Assembly (NCBI GenBank): GCA_052273625.1 | Contig: DAVZHW010000032.1 | Location: 1-20,187, forward strand | From: Fimenecus sp052273625 | GTDB lineage: Bacteria; Bacillota; Clostridia; Oscillospirales; Acutalibacteraceae | Length of the DNA stretch: 20,187 nt | Direction of reading: 5' to 3' | In this document: positions 1 to 6,117 of the stretch, piece by piece | Numbering within the stretch: the stretch's first letter is position 1 | How the letters are laid out: every line of letters begins with the position of its first letter | Made by a program: the position numbers and the translations under genes | Notes under the pieces: model-generated | Databases searched by the model: none | What the model was told of the DNA's origin: nothing | Seen by the model: the letters and a program-made list of their open reading frames with translations, nothing else

Positions 1-103
1 CTTTTTGGCAAAAGCATAATGGATTTTTATGTGAGAAACCAATACTTCCTTATGAGCACTCAGCCAAATCGGTTAGAGCTTTTTTGTTATGCTGTGTAAT
101 TTT

Positions 104-376
104 TCACGGTGTTTTAATGCTCTCGGAATGTAAGCTCTTATACTTTTCCCTCGTGGCAAGTCCGCCCCGTATATGCCGTTGAGCCTTATTCTCGTCAAGC
201 ACCCTGCGCACCTTCAAATAAAGCGCATAATCGCTCCTTTTAAGCCTTTGCGAAACGTCCGTATGAACGGTGCTTTTGCTTATTCCAAACGCCTTTGCGG
301 TGCTTCTGACGGTTGCATTGTTGGTAATTATGTATTCGCCAAGCTCTGCGGCACGATCATCAACTGTATAATTCAA
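104..376 (-). CDS. spoIIID: Sporulation transcriptional regulator SpoIIID
   Basis: The 90-residue protein matches SpoIIID, the small DNA-binding regulator that acts in the mother cell after engulfment, tuning sigma-E genes and helping switch on sigma-K. A helix-turn-helix spans about residues 22-45 (TVRSTAKAFGISKSTVH). The family's basic C-terminal signature RHIRGGLATREKYK is at 68-81. Length is normal for the family. The start codon is TTG at 374-376, supported by an AAAGGAGGG Shine-Dalgarno about 8 nt upstream. That SD sits in the 3' arm of a 20-bp stem (381-427) that separates the gene from upp. The gene is the last of a leftward block, but expression is probably independent (see the candidate sigma-E promoter). 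The family call is confident; the regulation is inferred. Confidence 0.95.
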   Translation of the reverse strand: MNYTVDDRAAELGEYIITNNATVRSTAKAFGISKSTVHTDVSQRLKRSDYALYLKVRRVLDENKAQRHIRGGLATREKYKSLHSESIKTP

Positions 377-380
377 AACT

Positions 381-427
381 AAAACCCTCCTTTACATATC
401 AGTAATAGATATGCAAAAAAGGGTTTT
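381..427 (-). terminator. upp terminator-like stem overlapping the spoIIID SD
   Basis: Arms 381-400 and 408-427 flank a 7-nt loop. The three positions that do not match as DNA are all G:U pairs in the leftward RNA, but would be A:C mismatches in rightward RNA. The leftward transcript can therefore form an uninterrupted 20-bp stem. It starts with AAAA, ends with GGGUUUUAGUUUU, and lies 22 nt past the upp stop, so it reads as an intrinsic terminator. Its 3' arm contains AAAGGAGGG, the SD of spoIIID. Confidence 0.75.
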
Positions 428-434
428 TATATTC
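406..434 (-). promoter_or_regulatory. Candidate sigma-E-like promoter for spoIIID
   Basis: On the minus strand GAATATA (434-428) is followed by a 14-nt spacer and CATATCTA (413-406). The first box fits the B. subtilis sigma-E -35 pattern (KMATATT) at 6 of 7 positions. The second box is a loose match to CATACAnT. The spacing is right for sigma E. A start about 6-7 nt downstream would fall in the hairpin loop, giving a transcript without the 5' arm and so with a free SD. The match is partial, so this is a hypothesis. Confidence 0.35.
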
Positions 435-448
435 TTTATTTCGTCAAA

Positions 449-1078
449 TTACTTTGTGCCGAAAATTCTGTCGCCTGCGTCGCCGAGACCGGGAACGATA
501 TACTTATGCTCGTTGAGACATTCATCACAAGCAGCGCAGAAGATTTCAACATCGGGGTGAGCGAGCGAAAGAGCCTCAATTCCCTCGGGAGCTGCAATGA
601 TGCACATAAATTTGATTGATTTCGGATTAGATGCTTTAATCTGATTTATAGCGTCGATAGCAGAGCCGCCTGTTGCAAGCATCGGGTCGATAACGAAAAC
701 CTCACGCTGTGAAATATCAGACGGAAGCTTGCAGTAGTAAGGAACGGGAAGTGCTGTTTCGGGGTCACGGTACATACCGATATGGCCAACCTTTGCAGAC
801 GGAACAAGTGAAAGAACGCCGTCAAGCATACCCGTACCTGCACGGAGAATCGGTACGAAAGCGAGCTTTTTACCTGCGATTACTCTTGCCTTTGCAACCG
901 CTACGGGTGTTTCAACCTCAACCTCCTCAAGCGGAAGATCTCTTGTTGCCTCATAGCAAAGGAGAGTTGCGATTTCGGAGATAAGCGCCCTGAACTCCTT
1001 AGAGCCTGTGTTTTTATCCCTCAAAATGCTGAGCTTATGCTGAATAAGCGGATGGTTTGTAATTGTAATGTTTGCCAT
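449..1078 (-). CDS. upp: Uracil phosphoribosyltransferase
   Basis: This enzyme makes UMP from uracil and PRPP (pyrimidine salvage, cytosolic). The 209-residue length from the chosen start equals the usual Upp length. The PRPP-binding loop is at about 130-139 (IDPMLATGGS), and the conserved C-terminal GDAGDR uracil-site motif is at 199-204. The start is the ATG at 1076-1078 (MANITITNHP), 8 nt after a GGAGG. An upstream in-frame start would add 12 residues not found in the family and would put the SD inside the gene. The gene follows rpiB by 70 nt and has its own promoter in that gap. The stem at 381-427 should end its transcript. Confidence 0.97.
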   Translation of the reverse strand: MANITITNHPLIQHKLSILRDKNTGSKEFRALISEIATLLCYEATRDLPLEEVEVETPVAVAKARVIAGKKLAFVPILRAGTGMLDGVLSLVPSAKVGHIGMYRDPETALPVPYYCKLPSDISQREVFVIDPMLATGGSAIDAINQIKASNPKSIKFMCIIAAPEGIEALSLAHPDVEIFCAACDECLNEHKYIVPGLGDAGDRIFGTK

Positions 1079-1118
1079 TTTCATTTCCTCCATAAACTTC
1101 TTTTCATTTACCACAATA

Positions 1119-1147
1119 ATTATATATCACTAAAAATTTAATTACAA
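1119..1147 (-). promoter_or_regulatory. Vegetative promoter of upp
   Basis: On the minus strand TTGTAA (1147-1142) and TATAAT (1124-1119) are separated by exactly 17 nt. They lie just after the rpiB stop codon, with the expected start near 1112, upstream of the upp SD. This is a near-consensus housekeeping promoter and suggests upp is transcribed apart from tsaE-tsaB-rpiB. Confidence 0.65.
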
Positions 1148-1148
1148 G

Positions 1149-1592
1149 TTATTTTTGAGCGTTTTCAATATCCTTGAGCTGATCGATTCTTCTCTGATGT
1201 CTGCCGCCCTCAAATTCGGTATTCAGGAAAACCTCCACAAGCTCGAGCGCAAGACCTGCGCCGACAACTCTGCCGCCCATGCAAAGCACGTTTGCGTCAT
1301 TGTGAAGTCTTGTATATTTTGCGCTGAAATAGTCCGAGCAGCAAGCGGCTCTGATACCGTTTACCTTGTTTGCCGCCATTGAAATACCTATTCCCGTGCC
1401 GCAGCAAAGAATACCCTTGTTGCCCTCACCCGCTACGATTTTATCGCAAGTCTCTTTTGCGATAAGCGCATAGTCAACCGAGTCGGCGGAATACGTACCG
1501 CAATCCTCGTACTCTATCCCCTTTTCATCAAGATATTTTTTGATGGACTCCTTAAGCTCAAATCCACCGTGGTCAGCTCCCAAATAAAGCAT
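1149..1592 (-). CDS. rpiB: Ribose-5-phosphate isomerase B
   Basis: RpiB interconverts ribose 5-phosphate and ribulose 5-phosphate in the pentose phosphate pathway. The 147-residue protein opens with the GADHGG motif (5-10), has the anion-hole segment CCGTGIGISMAANK (63-76) in which Cys64 aligns with the catalytic Cys of the family, and carries HNDANVLCMGGR (97-108). Length is normal. The ATG at 1590-1592 is preceded by AAAGGAG at good spacing; this SD overlaps the end of tsaB, and only 3 nt separate the two genes, indicating one operon. LacAB-type galactose-6-phosphate isomerases share the fold, but the motifs and the stand-alone context favour RpiB. Confidence 0.93.
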   Translation of the reverse strand: MLYLGADHGGFELKESIKKYLDEKGIEYEDCGTYSADSVDYALIAKETCDKIVAGEGNKGILCCGTGIGISMAANKVNGIRAACCSDYFSAKYTRLHNDANVLCMGGRVVGAGLALELVEVFLNTEFEGGRHQRRIDQLKDIENAQK

Positions 1593-1595
1593 AAT

Positions 1596-2297
1596 TTATT
1601 CTCCTTTGTTTTTTAATTTATTGTTAAGCTCTCTCTGCGCCTGCGGCAGTCTCAAATAAATCGGTAAAAGCTCATTTGCACCGACGGTTTTTTCGCCCGA
1701 AAGAATTTTATCATACGCAATAAGCGCAACGCTCGACGCTCTTGCAAAACGCCTTTGCTCGTCAGCCAAAGAAGCTTCCGAAAGCTCGCCCTGCAATCTT
1801 TCAAAGCACATTTTAGCACCGTCGCCCGCAAAAATAACAGGTCTGTCAAGCTCTTTGAGCTTTTCGAGCAATTCGTCAATCAATATAGCTTCATCGGGAA
1901 AAAGCCTCTCCCCTTTCAAGAACGAAGCCGTATAAACCTGATTACATCTTGCGTCCATAACCGCGCACACAACCGCGTTTTCGTCCTTGAACGGATAAGC
2001 GATAGCCTCCAACGACGACACGGCAAAGCAAGGTGTAGCAAAGCTGTCCGCAAGTCCTTTTGCCGCCGCAACGCCTATCCTGACGCCCGTAAACGAGCCG
2101 GGGCCTGCGCTGACGCTTATGACATCGACATCACGAACAGCCGTATTTGTATTTTTAATCACGCCCTCAACCATCGGCATAAGAGTTTGCGAGTGAGTAA
2201 GCCCCGTATTGAGAAAGCTCTCTGCAATAAGCTTTCCGTCCTCAATTAAAGCCGCGCCTGCACTCAGGGATGAACATTCAAGCGATAAAATTTTCAT
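1596..2297 (-). CDS. tsaB: tRNA threonylcarbamoyladenosine biosynthesis protein TsaB
   Basis: TsaB is the ASKHA-fold partner that scaffolds TsaD and TsaE for the t6A37 modification of ANN-decoding tRNAs. The 233-residue protein begins MKILSLECSS, and the family signature GPGSFTGVRIG lies at about 65-75. It lacks the metal-binding histidine pair of TsaD, as expected for TsaB. Its ATG overlaps the tsaE stop by 4 nt (ATGA), so the two are translationally coupled. tsaD is not in the window. Confidence 0.95.
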   Translation of the reverse strand: MKILSLECSSLSAGAALIEDGKLIAESFLNTGLTHSQTLMPMVEGVIKNTNTAVRDVDVISVSAGPGSFTGVRIGVAAAKGLADSFATPCFAVSSLEAIAYPFKDENAVVCAVMDARCNQVYTASFLKGERLFPDEAILIDELLEKLKELDRPVIFAGDGAKMCFERLQGELSEASLADEQRRFARASSVALIAYDKILSGEKTVGANELLPIYLRLPQAQRELNNKLKNKGE

Positions 2298-2725
2298 ATT
2301 TCAAAATCACATCCGTCAACGGTAATTATTCGGTCATCGTCGCCCTCGCCCTTTTCGATAGTAACCCTAACGGTGTTATCTGGCAAAGCGTTTTCGATAT
2401 TTTCACTCCACTCGACGCAAAGCACACTTCCCATATCCATATAATCGAAAAAGCCCGTTGAATAGAGGTCGTCCCAAGAAGAAACACGGTACATATCAAA
2501 ATGGCAGAGCTCCGAGTTCTTTCCGTAAACATTTACAATCGCAAAAGTGGGACTGCTGACATCACATTCAATGCCCATTCCCTTTGCGACGCCTGTGGTA
2601 AATGCGGTTTTACCCATACCGAGTCCACCGTAAAAAGCAATTACGGTACCTTTTTTAACCTGCTTTCCGAATTTCTCCGCAAGCGACACGGTTTCGTTAT
2701 AATTTTTCGTTCTAAAAACCTGCAT
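2294..2725 (-). CDS. tsaE: tRNA threonylcarbamoyladenosine biosynthesis ATPase TsaE
   Basis: TsaE is the P-loop ATPase that drives the TsaB-TsaD complex in t6A synthesis. With the start chosen at 2723-2725 the protein is 143 residues, typical for the family. It shows Walker A GGLGMGKT (33-40), SSPTF (57-61), HFDMYR (75-80) and the VEWSE motif (104-108). The ATG is preceded by GGTGAT, a six-base match to the extended anti-SD. The reading frame is open up to 2800, but a good promoter lies inside that extension, which argues against a longer protein. It is the first gene of the tsaE-tsaB-rpiB operon. Confidence 0.94.
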   Translation of the reverse strand: MQVFRTKNYNETVSLAEKFGKQVKKGTVIAFYGGLGMGKTAFTTGVAKGMGIECDVSSPTFAIVNVYGKNSELCHFDMYRVSSWDDLYSTGFFDYMDMGSVLCVEWSENIENALPDNTVRVTIEKGEGDDDRIITVDGCDFEI

Positions 2726-2741
2726 TATATCACCGATAGAT

Positions 2742-2770
2742 ATTGTACCACTAAAAACCGTTTGCGTAAA
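2742..2770 (-). promoter_or_regulatory. Promoter of tsaE-tsaB-rpiB
   Basis: On the minus strand TTTACG (2770-2765) and TACAAT (2747-2742) have a 17-nt spacer. The predicted start near 2735 lies directly before the GGTGAT SD of tsaE, giving a very short leader. The boxes match 4/6 and 5/6 of consensus. Confidence 0.5.
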
Positions 2771-2848
2771 TAGTTTTGCTTGAAATCGGTGCGATAACAT
2801 ACTATAATATATTTGATATGTTTAGAATTAAGGCTATACATGGCAGGA

Positions 2849-2885
2849 AATAGTGTGAAAATCACACTATTCACATAATTATAAT
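2849..2885 (+). promoter_or_regulatory. 10+10 bp palindrome overlapping a candidate rodA promoter
   Basis: A perfect inverted repeat has arms AATAGTGTGA (2849-2858) and TCACACTATT (2862-2871) around a 3-nt centre. A perfect TATAAT follows at 2880-2885. The -35 position (about 2857-2862) falls inside the palindrome and has no good TTGACA match. This is what a regulator-controlled promoter can look like, with the palindrome as operator or activator site. No regulator is assigned. Confidence 0.4.
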
Positions 2886-2888
2886 GCC

Positions 2889-3011
2889 CTCAAAATTCGC
2901 CTTTGGCAAAATTTTGAGATGGCAGAAATCACCATCACGCCTGTTTAGGCAATACGGGTTGAAACGGTGAATTTTAATAAACTATTTGTTGCCTAAAAGG
3001 CTATGGTGATT
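2889..3011 (+). promoter_or_regulatory. Structured 5' leader of the rodA-like gene that can mask the SD
   Basis: There are two structures. First, a hairpin at 2889-2918: arms CTCAAAATT and AATTTTGAG, with an inner GCC/GGC stem and TTT loop. Second, a long interrupted stem: AATCACCAT (2927-2935), GCC (2939-2941) and TTTAGGCAA (2944-2952) pair in order with ATGGTGATT (3003-3011), GGC (2999-3001) and TTGCCTAAA (2989-2997), around a 36-nt loop. The outer helix contains the GGTGAT SD of the gene, so folding would block translation. I do not recognise a known riboswitch class. Confidence 0.5.
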
Positions 3012-3014
3012 AAC

Positions 3015-4184
3015 ATGATGAAAAAACTTTTTAATACAATTTCAACATTTTTTAAAGAAACCGATTTATACCTACTTACCCTGTGTTTTGCGGCTTCGGT
3101 GTTCGGTATAGTTACGGTTACAAGCGCAACGAGATACACCCTCACAGACGGTCAAATTCTCTCGAGAGAAACGATAATTATGATCGTTGCCGTTGCAGTG
3201 GGTATTTTGTCGGCGATTTTAATTTCAATGCTTGACTATCAGGTGTTCACAAAGCTATGGCCCGTCATTGCAGTCGTCTGCATTGTACTAATGCTGCTGC
3301 TGTTCAAATTCGGCACAGGTCCGAGCGCAAGAAGCGACGCAAGAACCTGGCTTAAATTCGGACCGATTTCATTGCAGCCGTCCGAGCTTGTTAAAATCGG
3401 CTTTATTATCACTTTCAGCGTTCACATTGAAAGGCTTAAGGATAAGCTTAATCACATTTTGAGCATTTTACAGCTCGGCGTTCACGCAATTATACCGATT
3501 GCCCTCGTTGCTCTTACGGGCGATATGGGCTCGTCGCTTGTTTTCATCTTCATAACGGCGGCTATGCTCTTTGTGGCAGGTGTGCATTGGGGTTATTTCG
3601 CAGGTGCGTTTGCGTTTATTGTTGCTATCACTCCGCTTGCTTGGATTTACGTCCTCAAGCAGCTTCAAAAGGATAGATTTTTGGCACTTCTCTACCCCGA
3701 TTTGTACAGCGATATTATCTATCAGCAAAAGTGCGGAATGAGCGCATTGTCCTCGGGCGGATTTGCGGGACAAGGACTTTTCAAAGGCGCATACACTCAA
3801 GCAGGTGTTATCCCCGAGGGTAAAAACGATATGATTTTCACTGTTTTGGGTGAGGAATTGGGCTTTGTCGGATGTGCGTTGGCTCTTCTTTTGCTTACGC
3901 TTATCATATTGCGTTGTATATCGGTCGGCAAGAAGTCAAGAGAGCAATCAACCAACCTTATCTGCTGCGGTATGGCGGCTATGATTGCAAGCCAAATGAT
4001 TATCAACGTAGGTATGTGTCTTATGGTATTGCCCGTTATCGGAATTACGCTTCCGTTCTTCAGCGCAGGCGGTTCATCAAACCTTTGTATATATTTGGGA
4101 ATAGGTATTGTGTTGAGTATTTACCGTCACAACTGTGAGCGTGAATCGGTTAATATCAAGGTCTACGATTCTTTGAGAAGATAA
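3015..4184 (+). CDS. rodA: RodA/FtsW-family SEDS peptidoglycan polymerase
   Basis: SEDS proteins are multi-pass membrane glycosyltransferases that polymerise lipid II with a partner class B PBP. The protein is about 389 residues with roughly ten hydrophobic segments. Family motifs are RTWLKFGPISLQPSELVKIGF (about 110-130), TGDMGSS, PEGKNDMIFTVLGEELG (about 267-283) with the conserved Asp, and PVIGITLPFFSAGGSS near the C terminus. The start at 3015 is chosen because GGTGAT (3005-3010), a match to the extended anti-SD, is correctly placed for it; 3018 is also possible, and the upstream ATG at 3003 has no usable SD. RodA versus FtsW/SpoVE cannot be settled; no PBP or mre genes are nearby. A perfect terminator follows. 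Confidence 0.85.
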   Translation: MMKKLFNTISTFFKETDLYLLTLCFAASVFGIVTVTSATRYTLTDGQILSRETIIMIVAVAVGILSAILISMLDYQVFTKLWPVIAVVCIVLMLLLFKFGTGPSARSDARTWLKFGPISLQPSELVKIGFIITFSVHIERLKDKLNHILSILQLGVHAIIPIALVALTGDMGSSLVFIFITAAMLFVAGVHWGYFAGAFAFIVAITPLAWIYVLKQLQKDRFLALLYPDLYSDIIYQQKCGMSALSSGGFAGQGLFKGAYTQAGVIPEGKNDMIFTVLGEELGFVGCALALLLLTLIILRCISVGKKSREQSTNLICCGMAAMIASQMIINVGMCLMVLPVIGITLPFFSAGGSSNLCIYLGIGIVLSIYRHNCERESVNIKVYDSLRR

Positions 4185-4208
4185 GGGAATTTTATATCGG
4201 TAAAAATC

Positions 4209-4240
4209 AAAGGGCGAACGGTGTTCGCCCTTTAGTTTTA
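4209..4240 (+). terminator. Intrinsic terminator of the rodA-like gene
   Basis: Perfect 11-bp stem AAAGGGCGAAC (4209-4219) and GTTCGCCCTTT (4223-4233) with a GGT loop, followed by AGTTTTAT. It sits 25 nt after the stop codon. Confidence 0.85.
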
Positions 4241-4387
4241 TATTGCCGACAAAATTGACGGGCTTGCCCTTTCGGGTAGAGAAGAGTGAAGAGAAGTGGG
4301 TGCTTCGCACGAATTATATTTTATATCCAATGGCGTAGGGCGGTGGCTTGCCCCTGTCCGAATTCTATATCAAATTCAATCCGTGCG

Positions 4388-4530
4388 TTCAGCCTCCCTC
4401 TGACGAGGGAGGTGGGTTGCCGTCAGGCAACTCGGAGGGAGAGATAACGAAAGTTTGATTTCTATTGTTTTCTCTCCCTCAGTCGTTTTTCTACGAAAAA
4501 CGACAGCTCCCTCGTCAGAGGGAGCCTGAA
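4388..4530. repeat. 143-bp MITE-like element with 27-bp terminal inverted repeats
   Basis: The ends 4388-4414 and 4504-4530 are inverted repeats identical at 25 of 27 positions. Inside are GTTGCC-GTCA-GGCAAC (4416-4431), a 46-nt hairpin module (4435-4480) with ends GAGGGAGA/TCTCCCTC, and a perfect 10-bp stem GTCGTTTTTC-tac-GAAAAACGAC (4482-4504). There is no coding potential and I see no target duplication. The 46-nt module recurs at 20133-20178 with 43/46 identity. Confidence 0.7.
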
Positions 4531-4642
4531 GTTTAATCAATTATTAAATTTGATAACAGCGGTTAGTTATCATATATCCGTTAATTTCCTCGGCGGGAGC
4601 AAGCCACCCGCCCTACCGCGTAGAATATCAAATTCAATTCGT

Positions 4643-4768
4643 GCTTCGCCCCCTCCTTGAGGGGGCTGTCGTTTTGTCAAAAATGACTGAGGGAGTTTAT
4701 AAAATCAATTTTACAATCCCTCCGCCTCACATTCGTTCGGCACCTCCCTTTACACAAGGGAGGCTGAA
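4643..4768. repeat. Second element of the same hairpin-repeat family
   Basis: It begins with a GCCCCCTC/GAGGGGGC hairpin, carries the 'atgactgagggag' motif, and ends with CCTCCCTTTACACAAGGGAGG. Positions 4711-4766 match 20018-20073 in inverted orientation at 54 of 56 positions. The short sequence 'atatcaaattcaat' precedes both this element and the one at 4388. It is non-coding. Confidence 0.6.
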
Positions 4769-4799
4769 TGTGCGGCTGTCCGTCAATTTATAACACATT

Positions 4800-4829
4800 A
4801 AAAACGGGTACTTTGTAAAAAGCACCCGT
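4800..4829 (-). terminator. Intrinsic terminator of the macA-macB-like operon
   Basis: In leftward RNA the arms ACGGGUGCUUU and AAAGUACCCGU (4829-4819 and 4814-4804) form 11 bp with one G:U pair around a 4-nt loop, followed by UUUU. It lies 31 nt past the permease stop. Confidence 0.8.
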
Positions 4830-4860
4830 TAAATATATAATCCATTGAATTTTGCTTCCG

Positions 4861-6102
4861 TCAATCTCTTCTCAAAGCTTCGATAGGCGGCATTTTCGCT
4901 GCTCGTCTTGCAGGATAAACGCCGAACACAACACCGATAAGCGTTGAAAATCCTATTGCAAGCGCAACGGTTGAGGCTTTAACGGTAAGCGGAATTTTCA
5001 TAATCGACGAAACAAGCGCAGCACCCGAAACGCCCAACAGCAAGCCAATCGCACCGCCGATTACGCAAAGAATTATTGACTCTGTGAGGAACTGGAACAA
5101 TATAGTCGAGGTCTTTGCGCCGAGCGCCTTTCGGATACCTATCTCCCTCGTTCGTTCGGTTATTGAAACAAGCATTATGTTCATAACGCCGATACCGCCG
5201 ACAACAAGCGAAATTGCGCTGACTGCGGCAATAAACATTGTGAACACGTTGATTACCGTATCCAAAAGATTGATATATGTCGCCATATTTGTAAGCAAAT
5301 AAACATCTTTATCGTGGTTGTTATGCCTTGCTCTTATTCTGTTAAGCGCCGCACTTCCCGCAGCGTCAAGGTCGTTTTCGTCACTCGCTATAATGTAAAT
5401 CGTGTCATAGCGGTCGCTCATTCCGATAACATTTGTGGCAAATTTAGTCGGCACCATAATCATACCGCCCGAAAGCGTTGAATTACCCATAGTCTTCATC
5501 GACTCAAGCATTTTTTCGGAGTCCGAACCAAAAGCGCTTGCCATATCCGTAACGCCGATAACCTTTATACTGACGGTAATTCCGTTTGCGGTATAGTTGA
5601 TGTACTCGCCGACGCAATTTTTCTTACCGAAGAACTGCAAGGCGCTTGAAATATCGATAACACATACAGCCTTGCCCGAATCCGCTTCGGCCTTCGTGTA
5701 ATATCTGCCGTAAACACATTCTCCGCTCATAACGTAACGCATTTCCTCGTTACCGCCTATGAGCAAGCCGATTCCCGTTTCGTCGCCTGCATTGAGCGAG
5801 CCCATAGACATTACCATCGGCGAAACATATTGAACAGCGTCAAGAGCCTTGATAGCCTCAATATCGCCGTCCGTGATATAGTCGGAATTTGAAGCGGTTG
5901 TAGCGTCAACGCCGATTGTGATAGCATTCGAGCCCATATCCTTAATCATACCGACGATATAATCCCTACCGCCGTTACCGACCGTAATTACCGCAATAAC
6001 CGAGGCAACACCGATTATAATGCCGAGCATTGTCAGCAACGAGCGCATAAGATTGGTCTTGATGCTGAATATTGCTATTCTGATGTTTTCTTTGATGTTC
6101 AA
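4861..6102 (-). CDS. MacB/FtsX-family ABC transporter permease
   Basis: The 413-residue membrane protein has the MacB layout: TM1 at about 21-42 after a short amphipathic start, a large extracytoplasmic MacB_PCD-like domain (about 45-280), and a C-terminal FtsX domain with three TM helices ending PARRAAKMPPIEALRRD. ITERTREIGIRKALGAKTSTI is the cytoplasmic coupling motif typical of lipoprotein/peptide/drug mechanotransmission transporters. The start is TTG at 6100-6102 with AAGGTAGG upstream; homologues begin at the equivalent MNI. It follows the adaptor gene by 15 nt. The operon has no ATP-binding subunit, so the ATPase must come from elsewhere. The substrate is unknown. Confidence 0.88.
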   Translation of the reverse strand: MNIKENIRIAIFSIKTNLMRSLLTMLGIIIGVASVIAVITVGNGGRDYIVGMIKDMGSNAITIGVDATTASNSDYITDGDIEAIKALDAVQYVSPMVMSMGSLNAGDETGIGLLIGGNEEMRYVMSGECVYGRYYTKAEADSGKAVCVIDISSALQFFGKKNCVGEYINYTANGITVSIKVIGVTDMASAFGSDSEKMLESMKTMGNSTLSGGMIMVPTKFATNVIGMSDRYDTIYIIASDENDLDAAGSAALNRIRARHNNHDKDVYLLTNMATYINLLDTVINVFTMFIAAVSAISLVVGGIGVMNIMLVSITERTREIGIRKALGAKTSTILFQFLTESIILCVIGGAIGLLLGVSGAALVSSIMKIPLTVKASTVALAIGFSTLIGVVFGVYPARRAAKMPPIEALRRD

Positions 6103-6117
6103 CAGACAGCACCTACC

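Larger units (their letters stand above)
4241..4799. other. Gene-free repeat mosaic between convergent genes
   Basis: No credible gene is present. Besides the two elements listed separately, a GC-rich motif 'gtagggcggtggcttgc' (4336-4352) recurs in inverted orientation as 'gcaagccacccgccctac' (4599-4616). The stretch lies between two convergent transcription units, each with its own terminator, a tolerant site for repeat accumulation. Confidence 0.6.

Noticed and set aside
1755..2249. 164-codon open frame opposite tsaB
   Set aside because: It lies fully antisense to a clear TsaB gene, and its translation has no recognisable family features.
2853..2867. CRP-type binding site
   Set aside because: TGTGA and TCACA are only 3 nt apart rather than the 6 nt of CRP sites, and the host appears to be a Clostridia member.
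4388..4530. CRISPR array or terminator cluster
   Set aside because: The repeats are inverted and mosaic, not regularly spaced direct repeats with unique spacers, and both neighbouring genes already have their own terminators.
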